DNA from: Roseateles depolymerans
Lineage (GTDB): Bacteria > Pseudomonadota > Gammaproteobacteria > Burkholderiales > Burkholderiaceae_C
NCBI RefSeq assembly: GCF_003387155.1
Contig: NZ_QUMT01000002.1
Location: 873,694-937,693, forward strand
Length of the DNA: 64,000 nt
Direction: 5' to 3'
Shown here: positions 1 to 7,824 of the stretch, in pieces
How positions within the stretch are numbered: position 1 is the first letter of the stretch
How the letters are laid out: every line of letters begins with the position of its first letter
Position numbers and translations under genes: made by a program
Notes under the pieces: model-generated
Databases searched by the model: none
What the model saw: the letters and a program-made list of their open reading frames with translations, nothing else
What the model was told of the DNA's origin: nothing

Positions 1-135
1 CGGCTGTGCATCCCCGGCCGTTCCCCACCACATCGCGTCCTCACCGGGCAGCCGCAGGGAGAGGCTGTCAGCCGGCGACGGCATCAACCCCCGGCTCAGC
101 AGCCGGTGGCGCAGCGCGAACCATTGGTCCTGCAT
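1..135 (-). CDS. class II aldolase/adducin-like protein, N-terminal fragment (runs off window)
   Basis: Only the first 45 codons are in the window. The ATG lies 12 bases after the stop of the aminotransferase gene, with TGAGGG about 10 bases upstream as a ribosome-binding site. The translation begins MQDQWFALRHRLLSRGLMPS and continues with DSLSLRLPG followed by MWWGT. This resembles the N-terminus of class II aldolase/adducin proteins, in which a short helix precedes a 'DSLSLRxPG' strand. If correct, the operon encodes two class II aldolases, the other being at 1692-2345. The family call rests on very little sequence and the catalytic histidines would lie beyond the edge. Confidence 0.55.
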   Translation of the reverse strand, partial: MQDQWFALRHRLLSRGLMPSPADSLSLRLPGEDAMWWGTAGDAQP

Positions 136-147
136 CGGGCGACGCCC

Positions 148-1695
148 TCACACCAGCGCAAACACATCGTCGAAGCGGTTCAGCGCCTCGTCGATGATCT
201 CGTCGGTATCGGCCAGGCTCGTGTAGAGGCGGCTGCCGGCCACCGAGATCAGCCCGTGCGCGGTGAAGGCCGCGCCCATCTCCTCCATCATGTGCTTGCG
301 CCGCTTGGCCTCCTCCTTGACCCGCAGCAGCTTCAGCAGGCTGCTGGTGTCCAGCAGCAGCACGCCGGAGGTCTGCAGGTGGACGATGGAGCCGAGGTTG
401 TAGGCCACATAGGGCAGGCCGCGCCGCTGGATGATCTCGTCCAGCCCGCGCCGCAGCCGGTCACCCGCCCGTCCCGCCATCACCGGCGCGCGGGTGCGTT
501 CGGTCTCCAGCAGCGCGTGGTAACCCGCCACGCAGGTCAGCGGATTGGCCGAGAGCGTGCCCCCGACAAACGCCCGGCGCGAGGTGGTGCCGATGCCGCC
601 CACCAGCGACATCATGATGTCCTTTCGGCCCCCAATGGCGCCCGACATCGGGTAGCCCGCGGTCAGGCACTTGCCCAGCACCGTCAGGTCGGGCGTGACG
701 CCGAAATAGCCCTGTGCGCCGCCCATGCCGGCGCGAAAGCCGGTCACCACCTCGTCGAAGATCAGCAGCGCGCCGAATTCATCGCACAGCGCGCGCACCT
801 GCGCATTAAAGGCCTTGTGGACCGGCCGCGTGCCGCTTTCCGGGCCGAAGGGCTCCACCATCACCGCCGCCGTGCCGCCGCGCAGGCGGTTCCAGCGCAA
901 CAGCCGTCGCAAGGCCTCCGGGTCGTTGGGCAGGCACTCCTGCGTGTAGGCCGTTGCGCCGCGCGGAATGCCGGTGGCCTCCATGCGGCCGGTCTTGGGC
1001 AGCCGCATGCCGTAGACGAGCTGGTCGCTCCAGCCGTGATAGGCCCCGCCGATCTTGATGATCCAGCGCTTGCGGGTGTGGGTGCGGGCCAGCCGCACGG
1101 CGCCCATGACCGCTTCGGTGCCGGAGCCCAGCATGCGCAGCATCTGCACGCCCGGCATGTGGCGGCAGACCAGCTCTGCCAGCTTCACCTCGTATTCATG
1201 CAGCAGGCCGGTGACCGGGCCGCATTCGTCCAGCACGGCATGCACCTTCTCCCGCACGGCGGGCGGGTTGCTGCCCAGCAGGGTCGGGCCGCCGGCTTGC
1301 AGAAAGTCGATGTAGCGGTTGCCGTCGATGTCGGTCAGCCACGCGCCCTCGGCCTGGCGGATGGCCAGCGGGAACGGATGGTTGAAGGCCAGGTTGTGCT
1401 GCACGCCGCCCGGGATGACCGCCTGGGCGCGGGTGGCCATGGCCTTGGAGCCGGCGCAGCGCTCGTCGAACCAGCGCATCACCTTGGGCAGGGCGTCGGG
1501 GCGGATGGGGCGCATCGGCTGGCGGACCAGCTCGGCCAGGCGGGCGTACAGCGCGTGGGTGTCCGGCCATTCGGAGACGGCGTATTGCTGGGTGTCCTCA
1601 GGCGGGGAGGGCGGTGTGCTGCCGGCGAGCCCCTTCGCTTGGGAATTCAACAATGCCGGCGCCTCTGCATGCGCCCCACGAGTCGTCTCGATCAT
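148..1695 (-). CDS. class III aminotransferase (glutamate-1-semialdehyde aminomutase-like)
   Basis: A PLP-dependent class III aminotransferase of 515 residues. Visible landmarks are the substrate-entry segment QAVIPGGVQHNLAF, the cofactor-binding GSGTEAVMGAVRLAR, the PLP-contacting FDEVVTGFR and the Schiff-base lysine in LTVLGKCLTAGYP. The N-terminus carries roughly 70 extra residues before the fold starts. The ATG overlaps the stop of the upstream aldolase (ATGA), with GAAGGA as ribosome-binding site. It belongs to an operon with a sugar kinase and two class II aldolases, so it probably acts on an amino- or keto-sugar intermediate rather than in haem synthesis. The substrate cannot be read from sequence. 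Confidence 0.88.
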   Translation of the reverse strand: MIETTRGAHAEAPALLNSQAKGLAGSTPPSPPEDTQQYAVSEWPDTHALYARLAELVRQPMRPIRPDALPKVMRWFDERCAGSKAMATRAQAVIPGGVQHNLAFNHPFPLAIRQAEGAWLTDIDGNRYIDFLQAGGPTLLGSNPPAVREKVHAVLDECGPVTGLLHEYEVKLAELVCRHMPGVQMLRMLGSGTEAVMGAVRLARTHTRKRWIIKIGGAYHGWSDQLVYGMRLPKTGRMEATGIPRGATAYTQECLPNDPEALRRLLRWNRLRGGTAAVMVEPFGPESGTRPVHKAFNAQVRALCDEFGALLIFDEVVTGFRAGMGGAQGYFGVTPDLTVLGKCLTAGYPMSGAIGGRKDIMMSLVGGIGTTSRRAFVGGTLSANPLTCVAGYHALLETERTRAPVMAGRAGDRLRRGLDEIIQRRGLPYVAYNLGSIVHLQTSGVLLLDTSSLLKLLRVKEEAKRRKHMMEEMGAAFTAHGLISVAGSRLYTSLADTDEIIDEALNRFDDVFALV

Positions 1696-2345
1696 GACAG
1701 TTCCTTCGACGAAAGCAGCAGTTGCCTGAGTGCCGCCAACTGGGCCCGCGAGCCCGGCTGCTGCTGCATCTGCCGTTCGATGCGCGCGGCCAGATGCCCT
1801 CGCGCGAGTTGCTCCAATTGCTCGACCGCTTCGAGGGCCGCTGTGCTGTCCCGCCCGCAGCACACGATACCGTGATTGCGCAACAGCCAGGCCTGCCGGT
1901 CGGGACGGACCGCAGCGGCGAGTTTGCCAGCCAGCCATCCGGTGCCCGAGGGGGCATACCCGACGACCGGCACGGTGCGTCCCAGCACGGCATGCTGGGA
2001 TCGCGGCACCTCCAGCGGCTCCCCGATCAGCGCGCAGGCGCTGGCCAGCGGCTGATGGGTGTGGATGGTGCAGCCGACGTCCGGGCGGGCCCGCATCACC
2101 CGGGCATGCAGGCCGGTTTCGACCGAAGGCGGCCGCTCGCCGTCCACCACGCCCAGGTCGGCCAGGCGCAGCAGGCAGACATCCTCCGGCGCCATCGTCA
2201 GATAGTCCGTGGCCGAGGGCGTGACGGCCACGAGCACGTCGTCGATACGCAGCATCAGGTTGCCACCGGTCCCGGCGAAATAGCCGCGCTCCGACAGCCG
2301 CAAGCAGAGTGCCACGACCGCCTGCCGGGTGGATGCATGCATCAT
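1692..2345 (-). CDS. class II aldolase/adducin family protein (FucA/AraD/OtnC type)
   Basis: A 217-residue class II aldolase. The early motif FAGTGGNLMLRI is the phosphate-binding segment of fuculose-phosphate aldolase relatives. IHTHQPLAS supplies two zinc-binding histidines and LLRNHGIV the third. The family cleaves phosphorylated ketoses or decarboxylates 3-oxo-acid phosphates (OtnC-like). Start and stop overlap the kinase upstream and the aminotransferase downstream by four bases each (ATGA), so the three proteins are probably made in step. The likely substrate is the phosphoester produced by the neighbouring FGGY kinase, which is inference from context. Confidence 0.88.
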   Translation of the reverse strand: MMHASTRQAVVALCLRLSERGYFAGTGGNLMLRIDDVLVAVTPSATDYLTMAPEDVCLLRLADLGVVDGERPPSVETGLHARVMRARPDVGCTIHTHQPLASACALIGEPLEVPRSQHAVLGRTVPVVGYAPSGTGWLAGKLAAAVRPDRQAWLLRNHGIVCCGRDSTAALEAVEQLEQLARGHLAARIERQMQQQPGSRAQLAALRQLLLSSKELS

Positions 2346-3964
2346 GCGGGCGCTCCTGCCGCCGGCACGCGGTTGAGCCGGTGGTACAGCGGTGCCAGTC
2401 GCTGCCGCACTTCCTTGAAGGTCTCGAACTGGTCGGTATAGAGCCGGCTGAGCGACGCAGCGGGCTCATACACCCGGCGGGTGCGCCGCAGCTCGGGCAG
2501 GTCGTCGAAACGCCGCTCGCCGATGCCGATGGCGCCGAGGAAGGCGGCGCCGATCGCATTGGCCTGGATGGGCTGCGCCAGTTGCCGGATCGGCTGCCCG
2601 GTCACATCCGCCAGGATCTGGCACCACACATCACTCTGCGCGCCGCCCCCGACGGCGGCGATGGTGCCCGGCGAGCGACCGAGCAACCGGGCAAAGGGCT
2701 CCATCATCCAGCGGGTGTTCAAGGCCACGCCCTCCAGGAAGGCGCGGAAGATGTCCTCCCGCGAATGGGCCAGCGACAGGTTCAGCAGCCCGGCGCGCAG
2801 CAGCGGGTCATCCACGGGGGTGCGTTCCCCGAAGAGCCACGGGGTGTAGATGAGTCCGCGGGCCCCGGGCGGCACTCGCGCGGCGATGCGGTTGAGCACC
2901 TCGTAGACGGCGGGATGCTCCTCGTCGCTGGCCAGTTCATCGGGATGGAAGAGGATGCGGTCGCGCAGGAAGGAGAGGTTGGCGCCGGCCGTGGATTGCA
3001 GCGCCAGCGCCAGGTAGCGCTGCGGTACCGCGCAGGGGACGGCGGCAATCTTGTGTCGCACGTCCGTGCGCATGGTGGGGACGTGAGCGCCCAGCCAGGA
3101 CGAGGTGCCCAGGTACAGATGGGTCTCGAAGTCCCGCACCGCCGCGCTGACCGCCACCGCCGACGTGTCCACCGCGCCCGCCACGACGCGGGTGTCGGGC
3201 GCGAGCCCCAGCCGCTGCGCCACCTCCGGTCGCAAGGGGCCCAGCACGTCGGTGGAGGAGACGATCTCCGGCAGCTTGGCGGCATCCAGGTCCAGCATGC
3301 GGATCAGCCGCGCGTCGTAGTGCACCCGCGCCGGGTCGCGGTTGTTGGTCACCCAACTGGTGAGGATGGAATCCTGCGTGGCGCACAGGCGTCCGCAGAG
3401 CCGGAAGTTCAGGTAGTCCAGCGCATTGAGGAACTGATGGGTGCGTTCATAGACCTGCGGCAGATGGTCCCGCACATAGGCCATGTGGCCGGCGCCGTCG
3501 CGCCCGGTGGTGGACGGGGCGCCGCCGGTCAGGTGCAGCCAGCGCCACAGCTTGAGCGGCCCGTAGCCTTCGATGTTGAGCCAGCGGCCCCGCGTGCGCC
3601 GGGCCATCGCCTGCGCGCCGCGTGCATCCAGCCAGCTGAAGGCGCGGCCGATCGGCTCGCCCTGGCGGTCCACGCAGACCGTCACTTCGGTCTGGGTGGA
3701 GCAGCACACGACCGTGACGCGGCGCCGGCGCTGGGCGTCCGCCGCCAGCAGTTCGTCGGCGGCCCCCAGCAGCGCCTGCCACCAGTCATGCGGGTCCTGC
3801 TCCGCCTGCACGCCTTGCACATGCAAGGCCACCGGGCGGAAGGCCCAGCCCTGCACCTCGCCGTCCAGGGTCACCAATGCGCATTTGCAGCCGGAGGTGC
3901 CCAGGTCGATGGACAGGACCAGCGGGGCAGTGTCCGGCTCAGCAGTCACAGGCGCTCCCGCCAT
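2342..3964 (-). CDS. FGGY-family carbohydrate kinase (xylulokinase-like)
   Basis: An ATP-dependent sugar kinase of 540 residues in the FGGY family. LSIDLGTSGCKCALV at the N-terminus is the phosphate-1 loop, LGTSSW the phosphate-2 loop, and AVGGGAQSDVWCQILAD near residue 445 the adenosine-binding signature. The overall pattern is closest to xylulokinases, though family members act on many sugars and polyols. The ATG overlaps the porin stop by one base (TGATG). It probably phosphorylates the substrate entering through the porin before aldolase cleavage. The sugar is unknown. Confidence 0.9.
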   Translation of the reverse strand: MAGAPVTAEPDTAPLVLSIDLGTSGCKCALVTLDGEVQGWAFRPVALHVQGVQAEQDPHDWWQALLGAADELLAADAQRRRRVTVVCCSTQTEVTVCVDRQGEPIGRAFSWLDARGAQAMARRTRGRWLNIEGYGPLKLWRWLHLTGGAPSTTGRDGAGHMAYVRDHLPQVYERTHQFLNALDYLNFRLCGRLCATQDSILTSWVTNNRDPARVHYDARLIRMLDLDAAKLPEIVSSTDVLGPLRPEVAQRLGLAPDTRVVAGAVDTSAVAVSAAVRDFETHLYLGTSSWLGAHVPTMRTDVRHKIAAVPCAVPQRYLALALQSTAGANLSFLRDRILFHPDELASDEEHPAVYEVLNRIAARVPPGARGLIYTPWLFGERTPVDDPLLRAGLLNLSLAHSREDIFRAFLEGVALNTRWMMEPFARLLGRSPGTIAAVGGGAQSDVWCQILADVTGQPIRQLAQPIQANAIGAAFLGAIGIGERRFDDLPELRRTRRVYEPAASLSRLYTDQFETFKEVRQRLAPLYHRLNRVPAAGAPA

Positions 3965-4872
3965 CAGAACTTGTAGCCGACCGACACCACCAGCCGGTCG
4001 TCATCCTGCCGCTTCCAGCCGTTGCCGTCCGGAATCAGGAACAGCTCCGGGCGGTGGGTGCGGGTGGTCACCCATTCGGCGGTGAAGCTCATGCCCCAGC
4101 GCTGGTGGGTGACGCCGAGGCTGTAGTCGCTGAAGTCCGCTTCCTTGAAATGCCGGATGCGCTGGGTGCCGGCATGTAGATTGAGCGTGGTTGTGGGCGT
4201 GAGGTCGAGCTTGTAGCCGATGTCGTAGAGCATGCTGCCGCGGGAGTTCTTGTCACCCCGCAGGTAGCACTCGATGGCGGGCGTGGGGTCGACGGCGGCG
4301 GCCAGGATCTGACCGCAGACCCCGCCGGTGTCCGCGCCGCGATAGGTGCGGGAGATCACGTTGAGGATGCGTCCCTCCAGTTTGCCCCAGCCCAGCTCCA
4401 GCACGGCATAGGCGGTGTCGTAGCGGGTGCGGCGGAAGTCCACCGGCTCGCCGACCTCCAGGTCGATGGCATGCGGTGCGTCGAACCGGGCGCCGGGAAA
4501 GAATTCCTTGGCCAGGCCCACGCCAAAATGCCAGCCGTCCGGGTCGCCCCAGCGGTAGCCGGTGCCCAGCAAAAGGTTGTAGCCGTCCGAGCCGGTGAAG
4601 GCCTTGTCGCTGACGGTGGACAGCTGGGCCAGGGCAATCAGCCCGCTCTCGTGCGCCAGTTGCAGGTTCAGCTGGGCGGACGGCTTGCGGCCGGAGTCGG
4701 AGATGCCGCGATTGCGCAGGTCGGAAAGCAGCTTCACCTCGGTGTCGATGGCCATGGTGGCCGTGCCGGACGTGTCGGCCAACACCGGCGCTGCGGTCGT
4801 GGCGAGCAGCATGGCGAGCGTGATCAGGGACGGGCGGCGGCGCGCGGCGGGGCGCAGGGCTGTGCAGGGCAT
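3964..4872 (-). CDS. TorF-family putative outer-membrane porin
   Basis: A 302-residue exported beta-barrel protein. It has a signal peptide ending near VLADTSG, then alternating amphipathic strands typical of the TorF family: TEVKLLSDLRNRGIS, LLLGTGYRWG, YDTAYAVLELGWG, SLGVTHQRWGMSFTAEW. It ends in phenylalanine (VVSVGYKF), the usual outer-membrane assembly signal. A good ribosome-binding site (AGGAG, seven bases before ATG) supports the start. Two cysteines in a mid-barrel loop (GGVCGQ, IECYLRG) could pair. As the first coupled gene before the kinase it probably admits the operon's substrate. Function is inferred from context. Confidence 0.75.
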   Translation of the reverse strand: MPCTALRPAARRRPSLITLAMLLATTAAPVLADTSGTATMAIDTEVKLLSDLRNRGISDSGRKPSAQLNLQLAHESGLIALAQLSTVSDKAFTGSDGYNLLLGTGYRWGDPDGWHFGVGLAKEFFPGARFDAPHAIDLEVGEPVDFRRTRYDTAYAVLELGWGKLEGRILNVISRTYRGADTGGVCGQILAAAVDPTPAIECYLRGDKNSRGSMLYDIGYKLDLTPTTTLNLHAGTQRIRHFKEADFSDYSLGVTHQRWGMSFTAEWVTTRTHRPELFLIPDGNGWKRQDDDRLVVSVGYKF

Positions 4873-4959
4873 GGGGCGGCTCCTCTTGGGGAGATGGGAG
4901 ATCGAAAGGGGGACTCGACGCTTGGGGTCCGGGGAAGGGCAAGGCGGCGGCGCACACGC

Positions 4960-5508
4960 TCAGGACTTGCACACCGGCGTGGCCGGCAGCTCCGTCACCC
5001 GGCGCATCTGCTCGGTCTGCCCCAGGATCTCGGTGCCGATGTAGGCGCGGATGTGCAGATCGCCGTTCTTGATGCGCAGCGCGCCCTTGTATTTCTTGCG
5101 GTCGCGCGGGTCGTAGACCCAGCCGTCGCGCCAGGCGTCGTTCTCGAATCGGTCGAGCTGCGCAATCTGGATGCCGCAGGTGTCGGCCGGCTTGCCTGCG
5201 TCCTTGTCCCAGACGATGCGGCCGCACAGCGCGGTGGGTCGGTCGGCGCAGGGCTTGAACTCGATCACGGCGCCGCCGTCGGCGCTGAGCCACAGGCCCT
5301 TGGCCTCGTCCGGAGTGGTGGCGTGGGCGGCGGAGGCGGGGGCCAGCGCAGTCACGAGCGATGTCACCAGCGCGGCCATTCGCGCGGTCATCCGCGCGGC
5401 CGTCGGTGCGGCCGTCGGCGCGGTGCGCAGGTGCGTCCGCATGGCACGCAGGCCAGTGATGAAAGAGCGGAGGGAATGGCCAGGCGCTTGGCCAGACGTT
5501 CCAGGCAT
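4960..5508 (-). CDS. DUF2147 exported protein
   Basis: A 182-residue protein with a C-terminal DUF2147 domain (about residues 65-182): GLWLSADGGAVIEFKPC, LCGRIVW, DPRDRKKYKGALRI and AYIGTEILGQTEQMRRV. DUF2147 proteins are small periplasmic beta proteins of unknown role, often near sugar or lipid genes. AGGAG seven bases before the ATG at 5508 supports the long start and implies an unusually long signal region (about 60 residues, low-complexity APTAAPTAARMTARMAAL). A shorter ATG start at 5442 is possible. The 87-base gap to the porin and the operator-like palindromes upstream suggest it heads the catabolic operon. Confidence 0.78.
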   Translation of the reverse strand: MPGTSGQAPGHSLRSFITGLRAMRTHLRTAPTAAPTAARMTARMAALVTSLVTALAPASAAHATTPDEAKGLWLSADGGAVIEFKPCADRPTALCGRIVWDKDAGKPADTCGIQIAQLDRFENDAWRDGWVYDPRDRKKYKGALRIKNGDLHIRAYIGTEILGQTEQMRRVTELPATPVCKS

Positions 5509-5546
5509 CGCGGATCTCCTGCGGGAGAACGTCCCGCATTGATTGG

Positions 5547-5575
5547 ATAGTGATAACTATCGTAGCGATGGCTAT
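5547..5575 (-). promoter_or_regulatory. tandem TetR-type palindromes upstream of the DUF2147/porin operon
   Basis: Two 14-bp palindromes sit one base apart: ATAGTGATAACTAT (5547-5560, perfect 5-bp arms) and GTAGCGATGGCTAT (5562-5575, near-perfect). A third copy, ATAGTCATGGCTAT, is at 6978-6991 between the TetR and MFS genes. Their position 39-67 bases before the DUF2147 start fits operators. Binding by the TetR protein at 7101 is inference. Confidence 0.6.
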
Positions 5576-5663
5576 TTTTTTTGGATCTGGGGAAAAACCC
5601 TCGCAGGCACGAAGCGCGACGGCGAGTCAAGCGCGCGGAGCGCCGCCGGGTCTGTACGGCGTG

Positions 5664-6848
5664 TCAGCGTCCTCGCTCGGCTGTCGCGACTGCTTCGGGG
5701 CGCGCGCGCAAACGCTGGGTGACGACCAGCACCGCGCCAGCGGCGGCGGCAAATCCGGTGGCCACCATCGGCACCGGTCCGACCTCCTCGCCGGACAACA
5801 TCAGCGAAGCCACCAGAGGACCGAACGCGCTGCCAAACAACTGCGCGGCCGGCACCAGGGCCGCGACCTGCCCGCTGCCATCGGTGCGAAAGGCCAGTGC
5901 CATCTGGAAGGGCAGCATGAACAGCCAGGTGAAGGTGAACACGCCGCACAGGGCGGCAAAGGGCAGGGGCCCGTGTTGCGCCCCACCGGCCACGCCAAGG
6001 GCGCACACGCCGAGGGTGACGCAGCAGCCCAGGAGGGTGGGCACGGGCGGCAGCCGCTTGACCAAGGCGGTGCCCACACTCCCGCCCAGCACCTGCATGC
6101 CCAGCCCGGCAGCGATCAGGGTCTGCACGGCCACTGGTGAAAAGCCGGCGCGGGTGCCCAGCGGCTCGGCATAGGCCCAGAACGACCCGAGTGTGGCGAG
6201 CTGGAGGAACACCACCAGCAAGGTGCCGATGCGGGGCGCCGTCCAGCGCATCCCCACGCCGGCTTGGCTGACCGTCGGCGTCAAGGGGTCCAGTGGTCGC
6301 GCCCACACCGCCGCCAGCAGCGCCGCCACGACGGCCAGTCCGGCCAGTGTCTGGAAGCCGCCGGGCCAACCCAGCCGCGGCATCACCGCATGCGCCAGCA
6401 CCAGCCCCAGCAGGGCCTGCGCCAGCGTCTGCACCACGAAAAACAGACCCGCCAGCTGCTCCGGCGTCGCCGAACGCACGATGACGGCGGTGGTGCTCCA
6501 CACCAGCAGACCTTCCGCAATGCCTGCCGCCGCACGCACGCCGCCCAGCAGCAGGTCGCCATGGGCGCGTGTCGTGGCCAGGTCCAGCGCCGCCGCCGCC
6601 AGGGCCGCCAGCACCGTCACGGGCCGCAGCCAGCGCACCGGCAGCCGCAGGTCCCCGATCAACACGCCCACGCCCAGGGCCACGATTTCCCCCATGGCCA
6701 CCAGCCCCACGCCCTCCAGCGTCACTGCGCCGGCTTCCAGCAGGGCGCCCAGCAGCAGGGGCTGCAGGCCCAACATCAGCAGCGCGACCGACCCCACGGT
6801 GATGGCCAGCGCGGCCTCGGTCCGCCCGGTATGTCTGGATGCTTGCAT
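5664..6848 (-). CDS. MFS transporter
   Basis: A 394-residue integral membrane protein with about 12 hydrophobic segments in two halves, in the style of major facilitator family permeases. Examples are LAITVGSVALLMLGLQPLLL near the N-terminus, VALGVGVLIGDLR, and LVVFLQLATLGSFWAYAEPLG at the start of the second half. No substrate signature is recognisable. It is divergent from the TetR regulator and directly upstream, on the same strand, of the catabolic operon. It could therefore be the inner-membrane importer for the operon's substrate, or a TetR-controlled efflux pump. The ATG at 6848 has only a weak GGGG ribosome-binding site. Confidence 0.82.
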   Translation of the reverse strand: MQASRHTGRTEAALAITVGSVALLMLGLQPLLLGALLEAGAVTLEGVGLVAMGEIVALGVGVLIGDLRLPVRWLRPVTVLAALAAAALDLATTRAHGDLLLGGVRAAAGIAEGLLVWSTTAVIVRSATPEQLAGLFFVVQTLAQALLGLVLAHAVMPRLGWPGGFQTLAGLAVVAALLAAVWARPLDPLTPTVSQAGVGMRWTAPRIGTLLVVFLQLATLGSFWAYAEPLGTRAGFSPVAVQTLIAAGLGMQVLGGSVGTALVKRLPPVPTLLGCCVTLGVCALGVAGGAQHGPLPFAALCGVFTFTWLFMLPFQMALAFRTDGSGQVAALVPAAQLFGSAFGPLVASLMLSGEEVGPVPMVATGFAAAAGAVLVVTQRLRARPEAVATAERGR

Positions 6849-6977
6849 CGCCCCTGTCCCATGGAAGAGTGATGCCGGGCCTGTGTCGCCGTGCCTGACA
6901 CCGCATCAGGCGTGACCTGCGCGGTCACCTCCTGGCGTCACGTCCTTGCGTCACATCCTGGCTGGTGGAACGATCTT

Positions 6978-6991
6978 ATAGTCATGGCTAT
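6978..6991. promoter_or_regulatory. TetR-type operator candidate in the MFS/TetR divergent spacer
   Basis: ATAGTCATGGCTAT matches the two palindromes at 5547-5575, giving a shared pattern RTAGYNATRRCTAT. It lies in the 252-base spacer between the divergent MFS and TetR genes, where a TetR autoregulatory operator is expected. The spacer is otherwise featureless to my reading. Confidence 0.55.
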
Positions 6992-7100
6992 CTTTGTGGC
7001 CGCTCGGGCCACCCTGGGAGAATCCCTGCACCGGACGGCGTCGCCGTGGACGCGTCGGTCGCGGTATTCTTGAATCGACGCCTGCCTCGTAGTGCTTTGA

Positions 7101-7784
7101 ATGCCCACTTCCCGCCGCAAGACTGCTGTCCCCCCACCGGCCCCGGTGCCGCCTGCTGGCCCGGACCTGGCCACCAAGCTGCAACCCGCCCAGCAACGGG
7201 CCACGGAAACCTATGAGCGGCTGCTGGAAGCCGCTGCCCAGACCTTGATCGAGGTGGGCATCGAGCGCCTCTCCACCAATCTGGTGTGTGAGCGGGCGGG
7301 CGTCTCGCCGCCGGCGCTGTATCGCTACTTCCCCAACAAATATGCGTTGCTGCATGAGCTCGGCCAGCGGCTGATGCAGCGCCAGAATGAGTGCGTCGCG
7401 CGGTGGATGTCGCCGGAGGTGATCCAGGCCGGCGTGCCGGCGCTGGAGCAAGCCCTGGCCGGTCTGCTGCTGGAGACGTATGAGGTCACGCGCCGGACTG
7501 AGGGGGGCGTGTGGATCATGCGGGCCATGCGCGCCGTCCCGGCGCTGCAGGAAGTGCGGCTGGCCTCGCATGCCGCGGTGACGGAAGCCCAGACGCAGCT
7601 GCTGGTGAAGGCGCTGCCGGGGGCTCGTCGCTCGGAGCTGAAGCTCGCCAGCCGGATCGTGGTGGAGCTGATCTACGCCACCGTGGAAATGCTCTTCGAC
7701 GAATCGCTCAAGCCCAAGGACGTGGCGCGCATCGCGGCCGGCATGATGGCCAGCCACCTGCAGCGGGTGATGCCCGGCGCCTGA
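7101..7784 (+). CDS. TetR/AcrR-family transcriptional regulator
   Basis: A 227-residue regulator. The N-terminal helix-turn-helix is canonical TetR: ATETYERLLEAAAQTLIEVG, then LVCERAGVSPPALYRYFPNKYALLHEL (about residues 35-90). The rest is the helical ligand-binding and dimer domain (for example SRIVVELIYATVEMLF). A proline/alanine-rich leader of about 30 residues precedes it. It is divergent from the MFS gene, and palindromes resembling its likely operator lie in the shared spacer and before the DUF2147 gene. A repressor of transport and catabolism is the simplest reading. The effector is unknown. Confidence 0.9.
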   Translation: MPTSRRKTAVPPPAPVPPAGPDLATKLQPAQQRATETYERLLEAAAQTLIEVGIERLSTNLVCERAGVSPPALYRYFPNKYALLHELGQRLMQRQNECVARWMSPEVIQAGVPALEQALAGLLLETYEVTRRTEGGVWIMRAMRAVPALQEVRLASHAAVTEAQTQLLVKALPGARRSELKLASRIVVELIYATVEMLFDESLKPKDVARIAAGMMASHLQRVMPGA

Positions 7785-7824
7785 GCGGTTGTGGGCTGCG
7801 GCCGGTCAGCCGCAGCGCGGGACC

